Below are positions 49,370 to 63,400 of a stretch of 64,000 bases of DNA, piece after piece. Under the pieces are notes generated by a model. It ran no database searches and was not told where the DNA came from. It saw only the letters and a program-made list of their open reading frames with translations. Numbering within the stretch: position 1 is the first letter of the stretch; each line of letters starts with the position of its first letter. This DNA comes from Epiperipatus broadwayi (lineage: Eukaryota; Onychophora; Udeonychophora; Euonychophora; Peripatidae): contig JAQFVV010000032.1 of assembly GCA_028023455.1 (NCBI GenBank), forward strand, positions 374,001 to 438,000. Direction: 5' to 3'. A program made the position numbers and the translations under genes.

Positions 49370-50690
49370 TTGCTATTAACTGCAAGGAGATACTTTGATT
49401 CCTCTTGGAGGCCTTAAAGGAACTAAGCAGGGTAAATTCCTGATGTCCACTCCATATGTTCTTATCATTGCAGCTATTATTACTATATGATTATTCATAT
49501 TGCATATGAACATGGATGGGCTGCTCACCAACACACATTAGTGAGCATGGTGAGTTTATTGGCTTTTTACCTCTGAGTTTAAAAATATTTTTTCCAATAT
49601 ATACAATCATGACAGACAAAAATAAATCATGGCATTTATTCCCAGGAGGCTGTAAAGTCACCATGCAAGGCAGCAGTTGGTGGCTGAAGGCAGAGGGTGA
49701 TAAGAATCCCCTGATTGTGGACTCAGTCTGCCATTTGATGATGATTTTTTATTTAGGCATTTACAACTGCAAATCATTTTTAAGTGAGGAAAGATTGCAA
49801 GTCTCCGAAGAAGAAATGTCTTATATTAAATGGAACATTATTGGACTTTGTGAAGTTAGAAGAAAAGATGAAGAAACAATTGATTTAAAAAGTGGACATA
49901 TACTTTACTATAAAGGCACAAATATTAGAAATACAAGTGGAGTAGTTCATTATAAATAAAAAAATGAAGAATAACATTGTGGAGATTGATGGTGGATTGG
50001 ACAGAGTGGCAAGATTAGTTTTACAATTTAATAGCAGATACCAAATGCAGACAATTCAGATTTATGCTCCAACAAGTTATCATAGTGATAAAGTTATAGA
50101 AGATTTTTATATGGATGTACAAAAGGCTTTTGATCAGAGTAAACAACATTTCAAAATTGTTATGGGAGACTTTAATGCTAGAATTGGTAGACAAATGAAA
50201 GATGAAAATGTTGTAGGGAATTTTGGTTATGGTAATAGAAATGACAGATGACATAAGACTTTTGGAGTTTGCAGAAAAAACTTTATATTATGAATTTTTT
50301 TTTGAGAAAAATGTTAAAAGGAAATGGACATGAAAGCATCCAAATGAAGGTACAGCAGAATTGGCTTATATTTTGACTAACTAAAATATGAATGTTATAT
50401 TGTCACACCTTAGTACTTCAGATTTGCTCATATATAAATATTTGAGTCGTAGAAATAAGAGGGATTCTTTTTATTCCTGCATAAATTCTATATGTTGTAT
50501 TGGTCAGAGGGTATTCATTTATTATTTAACACTCACAAAGCGTTTGCACAATTGGCTTGAAAGGCCGATATGAATGTAATTACAAATTGTATACAGACGC
50601 TATATAAATAAATGCTTAAATATATTTCAAGATTGTAAAGTTCTTAATAAATTTAATACAGGAAATGATCATCGAATAATAAGATACATG
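49370..50690 (+). pseudogene. RTE-type LINE endonuclease half, copy C, inverted
   Basis: The plus strand carries the 5' leader and an AP-endonuclease-like domain: YIKWNIIGLCEVRRKDEE (in 49516-49959), then QIYAPTSYHSDKVIEDFY and IVMGDFNARIGRQ (49964-50251). Near 50640-50675 it reaches NTGNDHRIIR, the SDH-type end of the domain. That is just where the minus-strand half at 49340 begins, so the two halves together make about one element with the 5' part inverted. Confidence 0.8.
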
Positions 50691-50955
50691 TAAGATAGCA
50701 TTATATATATATATATATAATTTTATAGATAAACAAAATATATATAAATGACTCCTATATGTGCATATGGGAATACCTATATGTAACTTCGATGCTAAAT
50801 AACAATAACCTGATCTATCCTTTTAAAACACATCTACTAATAAAATTAAAAATAATTAAATAATTATAATTAAAGAAAATTATTAATTAATTCATAAATA
50901 ATGTCCATACAAACAAATATTTTCAATCTAAATTATGCACAGCATTTACGTTCAT

Positions 50956-51001
<46 letters not shown>
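50956..51001. repeat. (CA)n then (TA)n microsatellite
   Basis: About 11 CA units followed by about 11 TA units, abutting the HH-C element. Confidence 0.95.
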
Positions 51002-51002
<1 letters not shown>

Positions 51003-51096
51003 GATCAATAGATGACATTAAAAAACCACTGAACAAAGCGTATATTTGTTTACATAAACGTCAAAAGAGTCAGCATTCACTATCTCTTTCATTTTC

Positions 51097-51152
51097 CCAC
51101 CCTCAGATCAGCTGATTTCAATCTAATTTGCAATCATCAGTGAAGGCTAGAG
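51097..51152 (-). ncRNA. Hammerhead ribozyme, HH-C inverted copy
   Basis: On the minus strand the core is CTGATGA (complement of 51134-51140), followed by a weakened helix II (GC/no partner, loop AAATTA) and GAAA. The 10-bp perfect palindrome ATCAGCTGAT is helix III, and the cleavage base C is complementary to 51106. Helix I pairs CCTTCA with TGAGGG and, past a small internal loop, CTC with GGG. Confidence 0.7.
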
Positions 51153-51429
51153 TTAAAAACTAGTTCTAAACACCCACTCCAAGCGTTTATGCAAAAAGTG
51201 TCTATGAGTTTGCAAGCATGAATTTGTCAGACCTGTAAAGTCTTCAAACCCAGCCTAACAATCCAGATAGCCACATGTGTCTGATCTTGGTTCAGTTTTG
51301 CCACATCGTCAACACCTCTGCAATATATATCATTGCAAAAATCTTACAGGTCTGAAAAATTCATGCATGTAAACTGATAGAAACTTTTTGCATAAACGCT
51401 TGGAGTCAGTGTTTAGATCTAGTTTCTAA

Positions 51430-51492
51430 CTATATCCTTCACTGATGATAGCAAATTAGCTCGAAATCAGTTGATCTGAAAGTGGGCAAACG
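51430..51492 (+). ncRNA. Hammerhead ribozyme, HH-C first plus unit
   Basis: CTGATGA is at 51442-51448. Helix II is AGC/GCT with loop AAATTA; the closing pair is U-C here. GAAA is at 51463-51466, helix III ATCAGTTGAT (one wobble), and predicted cleavage follows C51476. Helix I pairs CCTTCA with TGAAAG (one mismatch). Confidence 0.75.
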
Positions 51493-51841
51493 AAAGAGAT
51501 AGTGAATGCTGACTCTTTTGATGTTTATGTAAACAAATATATGCTTTGTTTGGTGGTTTTGGTAAAACACCATCTATTGATCATAAATACATGCAATATC
51601 AAGTTATGTGATTAGAACTTGTTTTTGTTTTTCATAAATGTACCTTTAAATGTTTTTGCAATGATATATATTGCAGAGGCTTTGACTATGTGGTGAAACT
51701 GAACTGAGATCAGACCCATGCAGTTATCTGGCTTGTTAGGCTGGATTTGAAGACTTTACGGGTCTGAAAAATTCATGCTTGCAAACTGATAGAAACTTTT
51801 TGCATAAACACTTGGGGTCAGTGTTTAGATCTAGTTTCTAA

Positions 51842-51900
51842 CTCTATCTTTCACTGATGATATCAAATTAGCTTGAAATCAACTGATCTGAGGGTGGGCA
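51842..51900 (+). ncRNA. Hammerhead ribozyme, HH-C second plus unit
   Basis: CTGATGA is at 51854-51860 and GAAA at 51875-51878. Helix III is ATCAACTGAT (one mismatch from a palindrome), and predicted cleavage follows C51888. Helix I pairs CTTTCA with TGAGGG through G-U pairs. Helix II is decayed to ATC/GCT. Confidence 0.65.
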
Positions 51901-52062
51901 AATGAAAGAGATAGTGAATGCTGACTCTTTTGACGTTTTTGTAAACAAATATATGCTTTGTTAGGTGGTTTTGGTAAAACACCATATATTGATCATAAAT
52001 ACAAGCGACACCAAGTTATGTGATTATAACTTGTTTTTGTTTTTCATGTATGTGTGTATAAA

Positions 52063-52067
<5 letters not shown>

Positions 52068-52131
<64 letters not shown>
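52068..52131. repeat. (TA)n microsatellite
   Basis: Pure TA tract right of the HH-C element. Confidence 0.95.
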
Positions 52132-52133
<2 letters not shown>

Positions 52134-53173
52134 ATGTGTTTAAATTAAAACACAAAAAGTTTGTTTATATACAACAAATAAATGAAATGTATGTAAACAT
52201 TTGTTTATAAATTGAGATTTATAATCGGTCAATTTACGCAATTTACTATATAAGATTTATGCCTAAAATACAAAATAATTTTATTAGTCAATGGTCTTTG
52301 GTGTCTTTATTTTTAATATCAGTGACATAAGAAAAAAAAGATCTATTCATATGATATACAAACATATCTATATCACATGTAAACTACTATAATTATAAGT
52401 TAAAATATTTTACAAAAACTAACATATTTTAAATCAATAAGACCGATTAAATCAAATATTATCCCTTTACATATAATATTTATTTAAAACAAATTTTAGA
52501 ATACATAAACAAATAATGATAAATTTTACATAAAATAATTAATGATATCTTAAAAAGACCAATTTCTATTTACCCCAGTAATCTCAAAATTTATCATCGT
52601 TTACAATTCACTGATATTTTGAGACATTTTTATCTTGGATACTCTGTAGTCATTGGGATAACATTAAAAGAAAAAGATACATTGGCAAACACATGAGTTC
52701 AAGTGCTTTCTGCTTAAACAACTGATTTTTTGGATTTTCTTTCTATTATCTGGGTTAAAGGATGATAAATCAATTGAAATGAACTGATTTAACTATTTAA
52801 TTCGTGATTACTTATCGAATCCTATATTTTATAAATAGCTATTTATTTCATTACATTTCCTTTCAAATGCTTGCTTGGTAATAATTTGTGTATTTTTACT
52901 AGATCTTAACTGTGACAAAAAATAGGTGAAGAGTACAAAACCACTGGAAGTCATCGATTGTACTAGTCTGACATTATGATACTGTGTCTTAGTCCAATTG
53001 TTATTATATTTATGCCAAATAAGAAATTGTAAATTAGGCAAAGTAAACTTCTTGCTGCTTTCTTTTTTTAATCATCAAGATTTTTTCTTTGTTGTTATAG
53101 AAATTTGTTTTCATTGTTTAAACCTCCACACCCTAACTTAAAAACTTTCAACACAGCAATTGTTGACTTTTTA
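52132..53173. other. Unassigned AT-rich sequence
   Basis: No recognisable element or coding frame. Confidence 0.45.
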
Positions 53174-53938
<765 letters not shown>

Positions 53939-54326
53939 GACAAATTATTAAACAGTAAATATAGTACCAATTGTTAGTTAAATTAAATGTAGGACTATTA
54001 TTACATTTTATTATTATGATTATTATTATTGTTTAGGTGACGTTAAAAATGATGCAAAATTTTTCATCATAGTTGGCAACAGGATATTCTAAATGAATTG
54101 TTGATCTTATTTAAAGTACCTGAGATAACGATATTTTAGTAACTGAGATAGTGATTTATTTAGTAATAATATATTAGATTGTTTATAATATTTTAAAGTC
54201 TTAAGAATGTTATGGAATATATATTATTTGAAATAAATGGGGGGTAGGATTTTTATGCCATTGAGATTGATCTTTTGGGATATATGCTCAATGTAATCCT
54301 TCTACTTTATCTTTCACCAAATGTCT
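53939..54326. other. Unassigned AT-rich sequence
   Basis: No recognisable element. Confidence 0.4.
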
Positions 54327-54466
<140 letters not shown>

Positions 54467-54640
54467 ATTCATTTAAAATGAACCATATATTATTTATTAT
54501 TAATATGAGCTAGTCTAGTGGTAAAAATTATCATAAGATATTTTTAAGAATCCTTTCTATTATATTACAATTGACAGTTTTAGCTGGAGCATTATTTTAT
54601 TTATTTTATTTACTTATTTCTATTATATTGATTGATGTGT

Positions 54641-54645
<5 letters not shown>

Positions 54646-54729
<84 letters not shown>
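54646..54729. repeat. (TA)n microsatellite
   Basis: Pure TA tract that the LTR element abuts on the left. Confidence 0.95.
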
Positions 54730-54731
<2 letters not shown>

Positions 54732-56509
54732 AACCAATTGCCTCTCAACTCCACCTAAAATTACCAATTAAATATGGGAAACAGCAACAACTATCGACAA
54801 AAAATATCAACTAATATTTTATTATACTTTGTCCTCCTTAACTTCCCTTCCAGAAAGTGGTTGGTTTTCAGCTAAAGTGTCAACTATCATCAGTAGCAAA
54901 CTAATAATAACACCCAACACTCGACTACCAAATATACACTGACCAAATAAACACTTTATTTTATTCTTAGAGAAAAAAAATCCCTTAGGTGCCAGCTAAT
55001 TACGTTAGAATTAGCATGTCTATCTGATCAGCATAATTTGGTACCTGAAATCCCCGCTAGCTCAATCAGTTTCCAACCTCCCACTAATAGACAAACAAAA
55101 GGTATCTTAAATTCACCCTCAAAGCAACTACTACTTTTATAAAAAACTAAAATAATTTCCCGAACCATTCAAAATAATACTTCAATCCTTTAAAACCATA
55201 ATACTAATATTATACTGACTGCCAAAACATTTAAATCTTTAACTTAGTGAATCTCTTATGAAATACTATTATCAGTAATTAGATTTTTTCCTCCTACTTT
55301 TATTAATAAAAATAAATATGTATACTTACCCGCACATAACAAAATAAACATAAATATTTTAAGAAAAATAATTTAAGTATTTTTTCATTTAAAATAAATT
55401 AATTGTTTTATCTCATAATGAAACACACACACTTCTTTTTTAAAATTAAAATAAAACATTTTAATACATTACTTTAGCAAATAAAGTATACACATTACAT
55501 GATATTATATTTCTCTTTTTTATCTTTTTCTAACAAAAAATCAAATCACACATACGTGCATGCAATTGTTTCAAAAATATTATTTAATAATAGACGCTGA
55601 TTTAACTTATTTTTATTATTGCAAATATTATCTTTTGAAGTTTAAAGTTTTATTTTTAAGATTAATTCATAAAGTTCAAAGTTCTTTTAATAAAGTCTAT
55701 ATTTTATTTTATGAAGAAATTCGGAATATGAAGATATCAAAATCAAATAATTACCTAGGATTTTTTTAATACGACGGAAACAGCATAATGGAATTATTTT
55801 TAACTCATTGACAAATGGTAAATGACTCCTCCGTAGATCCAGTGATATAGTATGATTTCCGTGGCTGGTTTGGTGTACAGATACTCTGCTTGTCGATTAG
55901 TCTATTTAAACATAATCACTTTCCAAACTAATTGCAGATCTTAAATGCATAGAGCAGCTTTGGTCGACTGCACACCATGTTGGTTTTAACAATGCAATAA
56001 TTTTGGAGATATTATTTCAAGAAATAAACACTGCACACACAAGCCTCAGAATAATAAAATGTTGATCTAATTATACTGTTTTAAACAATGGAAAACTTTA
56101 TTAACAGCAGTGTCATTGGTCTCGTGAAATAAATCAGCTTTTTCTTCTATTTTTTTTTATTAAAAATCACATACACACTTGCACATATATTTGATTATTT
56201 TATTATAAAATAAAATGAAATATCGTTATTTATTTAATTATAAATTCATTTAAAGAATATTAAAAATCATTTTTATTACAAGACCTTTTTCCTTTTTTTA
56301 AACAAAAAAAAAATCTTATTATTTTAAACAGTGTTTACATTTTATTTTTCTTATTACTTTAAAAGGGCATTTACAGTTTATTTTTATTTAATAACAAATT
56401 CCCCCCCTCTGATCTTTAGTTTTTACATTTTATTTTGTCAATTTTAAATTTTTATATTTTAAAACATGGGATTCATAAAATTGATTAAATATCATTGTAG
56501 TTTGGTACA
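54730..56509 (-). repeat. 3' LTR (element on minus strand)
   Basis: Matches 58464-60239 over the full length with scattered substitutions and small indels. On the plus strand it runs from TGAACC to GGTACA. At 1.78 kb it is nearly as long as the whole internal region. Confidence 0.88.
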
Positions 56510-56779
56510 TTATCTCTGTCTCTCCTCTGAAACTAAAATATCATTCTGAGCATTTTAGTTTTCCCTGAATTTAAACCTATAAACAATCTAGTTTTATCTA
56601 TTTTAAATTTGTTTAACTGTACATGTTTATTCCTATTTATTCACTACAATTTTCATCCCAGTATAATTCTATTCTATAATCGACAGGTGGCTCTTTCTTC
56701 CTATCCAATAAATTATTTCACCCATCCCATTTCCTATATCGATCTAAAGGTTTTCGAGTGTAATCAACTTGTGTTAAAA

Positions 56780-57833
56780 TTCTGTCATTTCATCCATTGA
56801 ACACCCATTCTTACTTAACATCAAATGATGTATCAGTGGTGGCATGTTGTTCCACAGTATCCTGATCATTTGTCCATCTGACACAGGAAATGCTGTTAAT
56901 GCTCTAAGCTTTGCTATTTGCTGATAAAAAAATTGTGCATGAGTATCTCCCTGAGTACTTGAGTAACTTTCCTAAGATATTTTATACATAATTCCATTTT
57001 GCCTAGCCTCATTCCAAAATGCTCTTAAAATCACATGTCTATACTCAGCCAATGTTTGCAGCCTATCACCTATAGTATACCACCAATTACATGCAGTCCC
57101 TTGTAAGTAACCACTTGCCACCACAATTTTATCTTCCTTTGGCAATCTTTTAAATGAAAACAAATGGTTTAAACTTTCTAAATGCTTTAATGGGTTCTCT
57201 CTCACTTCTGGCCTAAATACTGAAATATGGAACTGATTTTTCATAAACTTATCTATCCATATGTTCTGCCTATCACCGAAACTAAAATCATCACACTTCT
57301 GTCCAATCGGTTTAATTTTCTGCTCTATCTTTTCCATCATGTTACTACATATCTCCTTTAATTCAGCCCTTATTTCCTCTTTATCCTCTATTTTCCCTTC
57401 AAAATTTTCTAATTCTTTGTGATTACTTCCTTCCATAATCTCTACTATTAATTGATTTACCTTTCCCTTCTTTAACTCCTCCTTTAGTTCTTCCATATTT
57501 CCTTTTAATTTTAAAATTTTCAGACCTTTCTTTGTCCACATCTTTCCTTATTATATCTACTGCTTCCTGACCTACATCCATTCTTCCCATTAATTCCTGT
57601 CTCATTTCTCTCATTTCTGTCCTAAGTTCACTAATTTCTTGTTTCATTATCTGCTGATTCCGATTTATATCTTCATGCATCTCTTTCATCAGATTTACTA
57701 ATATTTGAAAAACATTCTCTTCAACTATCTGTGGGTTTTTAAACCATATTGGACTTACTTCCAACATTGACCCTCCTCCACTACCACTTTCTACCACTAT
57801 ATTATTAATCATATTTAACCTTATATAATACAA
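56780..57833 (-). pseudogene. Retrotransposon gag, frameshifted
   Basis: The first frame (57833 to 57423) starts with an ATG and has a long E/R/M-rich coiled coil (EISELRTEMREMRQELMGRM). A second frame (57541 to 56972) overlaps it by about 119 bp and continues the same protein, so one frameshift lies near 57430-57540. The second frame has the gag core: FRPEVRENPLKHLESLNHLF, RLPKEDKIVVASGYLQGTA, WWYTIGDRLQTLAEYRHVI and LRAFWNEARQNG. A TAA at 56972-56974 is followed by further in-frame gag-like coding (ESYSSTQGDTHAQFF) to about 56790. No zinc knuckle is seen. Confidence 0.75.
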
Positions 57834-58463
57834 AAAATTTATATTTCAACATATGCACAGACAAACCCCACCCTCTTAGTTCTAATTCTACACCTCATGT
57901 TCATCTATCTTCCTCATTTGGAGTGTGTTTTATTTTTCCTATCTTAAAAAATTATGTTTCTACTTTCTAATGTCCATGAAGATCAACCTTTATAACACAC
58001 CAAAACTAGCTGGTTTGGGGAAAACCAATACGTTTCTTGAGCTTCTCTTCAAACAAATATTCCCTATATTAACAACGGTCAACTTTGACCCACCATCTAA
58101 ATAACTAACTACAATTCAAGTTGTTTATTCTATTTAAACAAGCAATTTCAAGCCATGTCGATTCGCCAAATGAATTGCCAACTATGTTTTATAGTAATCC
58201 TATCATTTGCTACAGCTATTTTCAGGCTCCTATACATCTCTACATCAACATCCAACTGTCCTTTACATTGGTCCTACATTAATGTGCCAAACGTCCATTC
58301 AACTATGGTCCTATCACTTAAACAACTACATTTCAGGCCACATTACTGTGCCTAATAAACATCCAACTATCTACATTAATGCACTGAATGCCCCTCCAAA
58401 CTACAACTTCCGTCAGTTCTTCTACTCGAAATGTCTAGTTCTGTGCCATGATGACACACCAAA
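57834..58463 (-). other. Leader of the LTR element with diverged short repeats
   Basis: About 630 bp between gag start and upstream LTR. On the plus strand CCAAATGAA, GTGCCAAACGTCC, CACCAAATGAACC and ACATTAATGTGCC recur with variation, suggesting an old tandem repeat. The primer-binding site should lie just below 58464. Confidence 0.5.
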
Positions 58464-60239
58464 TGAACCTTCCGCCTCTCAACTCCACCTAAAATTACCA
58501 ATTAAATACAGGAAACAACAACAACTATTGACAAAAAATATCAACTAATATTTTATTATACTTTGTCCTCCTAAACGTTCCTTCAAGAAAGTTGTTGGTT
58601 TTCAGGTAAAGTGTCAACTATCATCAGTAGCAAACTACCAATAACACCCAATGCTTGACTACCAAATATACACCGACCAAATAAACACTTTATTTTATTT
58701 TTAAAGAAGAAAGAAAATCCCTTATGTGCCAGCTAATTATGTTAGAATTAGCATGTGTATCTGATCAGCATAATTTGGTACCTGAAATCCCAGCTAGCTC
58801 AATCATTTTCCAACCACTCACTAATAGACAAACAACAGGTATCTTAAATGCCCCCTCGAAGCTACTACTACTTTTATAAAAAACTAAAATAATTTCCCGA
58901 ACCATTTAAAATAATACTTCAATCCTTTAAAACCATAATACTAATATTATACTAACTGCAGAAATAATTTAGATCTTTAACTTAGCGAATCTCTTATGAA
59001 GTATTATTATCAGTAATTAGATTCTTTCCTCCTACTTTTATTAATAAAAATAAATATTTACACTTACCCCACACATATCAAAATAAACATAAATATTTTA
59101 AGAAAAATAATTTAAGTATTTTTTCATTTAAAATAAATTATTGTTTTATCTCATAATGAAACACACACACTTCTTTTTTAAAATTAAAATAAAGCATTTT
59201 AATACATTACTTTAGCAAATAAAGTATACACATTACATTTTATTTATCTTTTTTTTTCTTTTTCTAACAAAAAATCAAATCACACATATGTGCATGCAAT
59301 TGTTTCAAAAATATTATTTAATAATAGACTGATTTTACTTATTTTTATTATTGCAAATATTATCTTTTGAAGTTTAAAGTTTTATATTTAAGATTAATTC
59401 ATAAAGTTCAAAGTTCTTTAAATAAAGTCTATTTTTTTATTTTAAGACGAAATCGGGAATATTAAGATATCAAAGTCAAATAATTACCTAGGATTTTTTT
59501 AATATGATGGAAACAGCATAATGGAATTATTTTTAACTCATTGACGAATGGTAAATGACTCCTCCATAGATCCAGTGATGTAGTATGATTTTCATAGCTG
59601 GTTTGACGTACACACACTCTGCTGTTCGATTAGTCTATTTAAACATGATCACTTTCTGAACTAATTGCAGATCTTAAATGCATAGAGCGGCTTTGGTCGA
59701 CTGCACACCATGTTGGTTTTAACAATGCAACATTTTTGGAGATATTACTTCAAGAAATAATCACTGCACACACAAGCCCCAGAATAATAAAATGTTGAGC
59801 TCTTTATACTGATTTAAACAATGAAAAACTTTATTAGCAGCAGCATCTTTGGTCTTGTGAAATAAATCAGCTTTTGCTTCTATTTTTTTATTAAAAATCA
59901 CATACACACATGCACATATATTTAATTATTTTATTATAAAATAAAATGAAATCTCTTTATCTATTTAATTATAAATTTATTTAAAGAATATTAAAAATCA
60001 TTTTATTACAAGACCTTTTCCCCTCTTTTAAACAAAAAAAATATTATTATTTTAAACAGCTTTTACATTTTATTTTTCTTATTACTTTAAAAAGGCATTT
60101 ACATTTTATTTTTATTTAATAAAAATTCCCCCTCCTCCCTGCTCTTTAGTTTTTACATTTTATTCTCTCAATATTAATTTTTTTAATTTTAAAACATGGG
60201 ATTTATAAAATTAATTAAATATCAATGTACTTCGGTACA
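58464..60239 (-). repeat. 5' LTR (element on minus strand)
   Basis: Partner of 54730-56509. Visible differences from its partner (for example AATACAGG versus AATATGGG near the start, and several 1-4 base indels) show that the insertion is not recent. Confidence 0.88.
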
Positions 60240-60250
60240 ATATCTTTGGT

Positions 60251-60291
<41 letters not shown>

Positions 60292-60432
60292 TATGATAGA
60301 TAATATTTTCATTCATGCTATATATATATATCTATATCATATGATAGATAATACTTTCATTCATGCTAGCAAATTGCTCTTATTCAGTACTGGTATAAAT
60401 ATAATCATTATATATATATATATATATATTGT
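60240..60432. repeat. TA tracts and a 30-bp direct duplication
   Basis: TA runs at about 60257-60289 and 60410-60430. Between them CATATGATAGATAATA, then a T or C, then TTTCATTCATGCT occurs twice, near 60289 and 60338. Confidence 0.8.
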
Positions 60433-63400
60433 AAGCTTAAAAGAAGGGGTGATGGAAATCGGGTAAGAATGATAAAGTAAATAATAGAGAGACTCATACA
60501 GAATGGTCTTTTGCTCAGTGGCGGTTACAATAAAAGAAAGGAATACTGCAGAGACATCTATTATGATAAAAAGGGAAAAACCACTCAATAAATAACTACT
60601 AATAAAACTAAGAAGAAGAAGAATTAATTTCACTCTTCTATTTTTTCATATTTTTAAAATGTAATTTCCCCTCCATAAAAATATATCCTCCAAGTATCTA
60701 AGTTATTTGCACCATCAGAAATCTTTTATATAATTTTCCATTTTAATATTCAATGTTTACCATATCAGAATGTCAAAGACAGGCATGAATTTGAATACTC
60801 TACTCTTGCAGAGTAATAATAAAATATATTATGCTTCTCAATAGCACATATAATAATATAAAAATAATGTTTAACTTGAATTGATATTTTATTCAATAGC
60901 ATAAACATAATATTAATGCTGATGATGATCTCACGGTTCTGAATAACTTTGGAGAATCTCTTTTATAATCACTGTTTGCCAATGAATGAGTGATATCTTG
61001 GAAATCTCTAGGAGGCATAAACTTTTTTATAAGAGAATGCTCCCTAACACATAATTTAAAACAGAAACAATTACATAAAGAAAATATATAATTTGCTCAA
61101 ACATTGTAAAAGTAAATATTCTAAAATTCAGAATAATTATAGCCATTTATCCAGGATATCATTCAAAAATAGTCGAAAAAAAATAATACATTTTATGCCC
61201 CTCTACTATCCCATAGACAACTCAAACTAAATTATCAAGTACAAAAATTGTATGTTCACACTATAATGGAATGGTTTGTAATGTTTATGAAGTCTGTAAA
61301 TAGCTAGAATAATCTTCACCAAAATTGTATCAATTTTTAAATGAATCTTTAAAATATTCAACTTTAAATTATTCTCATATGAAATTCCAGTCTTTCAGAT
61401 TGAAAGACTTTACAAAAGATTTTTATTGAATATGGCAAGTTTTTGAAATTGCAAAATTAGATTATCTGTTACCCAAAAATTGTCTGACAGAGATCAGAAT
61501 TATAACATTATAAATTTTGCAAATGACAAACTCAATAATTCTAATAGATGTAAAGAAATTTGTGAGTGAACCCAACACAAATGACATTTAGAAAAAATAA
61601 AACAAAAATTAAATATTTTTAGTAATAATTGTAATTAAATTTATTAATGGTTAGGTAAAAAAAAAAAATATTATGTACTAGTTACTTTTTATTTACATCC
61701 AATACTCACAATTCTTTGCTGCTAAGCACTGTTACTATTATTTATTTATTTTATATTTTTATACGGCAGTTGACACATAAGCACATCCAGACTTTTACTA
61801 CTAATTCTAAGGTTTAAATACAAGACCAGTAAGTGGGATAGACATCAATATTCCCTAATAAATTGACTTATCAATAAAATTAACTTATCTCAAATTAGCT
61901 GCTATACATTTTTGAACAGATTAAATTTTTAAATAAGCAATATCTCAATTTAGCTTAGGCTAAACTGAGCTAACACATAATTCAAACACATATTTGTAAA
62001 GTAATTTCTTAATTATAGCCTTGAAAGGCAATTTAACACACTATTAAGCTAAATTGTAATTAACTGAATTTATTAAAATTAAACTAGCACAAATTCAAAT
62101 GTGCATGGAATATAGGGAATAATATAAGCCTTGCACTATAAACTAAGTAAATTTGAAATAACAGGCTGGTAAAATATTAATAATTGAATAATGCAATCAA
62201 CTTGACTAAAATTGCATGATATAATTTTAAGTTTCTACATTAAATTTTAAATAGAAGTGGGCCATTTACCAGAAGTCATACATAATTCAAACTAAATTAC
62301 TGTCCACATAATAATACTAATAATATTTAAACAGCAAAGAACTTACAACTCCATTAGTGAGATGATCCAGATGGGTATCTGCAAACATAAGGTGTATATA
62401 TTATCTAAATGCCAAGTGCTAGATATTAAATGTATAATAATATAATATATTGCTGGTTTACTTGTGGATGACCAAACAACACAGCAACACAATACAGACA
62501 TTGTCATTCACCACTAAGCACTGTACACAATGCTACATGAAGAACTAATTCTTCAAAACTTATTAGGCATTACTATGTCAATTATAATACAAATACTACT
62601 TCACCTACTATAGTGGAACATATAAAATTCATCATGAGTGATAGGCACAACAAAGCTCCACAGAGCAAGAAAATATTAAAAGAATGGTGGCTTCCAAATA
62701 CCTATCTTTGAGGCAGAAAAGAGAGAATGCCTGGACTATGTCACAGTGCATGAGAAAAATATGGAAAGACACACCAAATATAAATTATCCTAACAAAAAA
62801 ATGATAAGTATCACAAAAGATATAAAGCAGTATCAAGCTCATGGAATAACTATAAGACATGGGAAGAGAGCTTCTCAATCCCACCCAAGCATAATAAAAG
62901 CTTGTAACATATAAGCCTAATTACTAAGGTAAACACCTCATACAAACAAACAATGGCAAGATTACAACTTACACTAAAGATAACTAATTTAATATTTGCA
63001 AAAAAATTATCAAAACAATTAGCTCTCTGAAACAAGCAATTGCAGTTTGTCAACTGACTATTAAATTATTTAAGACTAAGAGCTCTTAAATTCTGGCAAT
63101 AGATAATAGAAATACACACATGCATCAAATATAGCATATAAACTAAATGAAAAGTGTATGTAATGCAAAATAAAGTACTGCAATATGGAATAATTGAATT
63201 CGCAATTAAACTGATATATAATTGTAAACTATTATGGTATAATAGTTATTAAAAATACTAGACTTCCAGCAAATATTTACAAAACTGTTTAACTAATGAG
63301 ATCAAAATCTTGAAATAGAAAATAATTGAAAGAGTTGAATAGCTTTTATAGATTAGATATTGCAAAATGGAACAAAAATCAGCATGTAATAGATATATAC

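Larger units (their letters stand above)
51002..52067 (+). mobile_element. HH-C ribozyme element, inverted unit plus tandem dimer
   Basis: The left segment (51002-51338) is an inverted copy of the sequence at about 51345-51680; the mirror centre near 51338 reads TTGCAATGATATATATTGCAG on the outer copies. Two plus-oriented units follow, with hammerhead cores at 51442 and 51854, 412 bp apart. The end TTATGTGATTATAACTTG matches the end of the first unit. The element is flanked by TA tracts on both sides. No protein is encoded. Confidence 0.78.
54730..60239 (-). mobile_element. Gag-only LTR retrotransposon, 5.51 kb
   Basis: Two direct repeats of 1780 and 1776 bp bound an internal region of 1954 bp. 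On the minus strand each LTR begins TGTACC and ends GGTTCA, that is TG...CA. A purine-rich tract (AGAGGAGAGACAGAGATAA) precedes the downstream LTR, as a polypurine primer should. ATAT lies at both outer flanks (54726-54729 and 60240-60243), a possible 4-bp target duplication within a TA tract. Gag is the only gene; no protease, RT, RNase H or integrase is found, so movement would need a helper. The primer-binding site next to the upstream LTR does not match a tRNA end I can name. Confidence 0.88.

Noticed and set aside
54870-54905. CTGATGATAG in the LTR (minus strand) followed by GAAAACC
   Set aside because: The segment between core and GAAA pairs over only about two bases, and helix I and III are absent in both LTRs.
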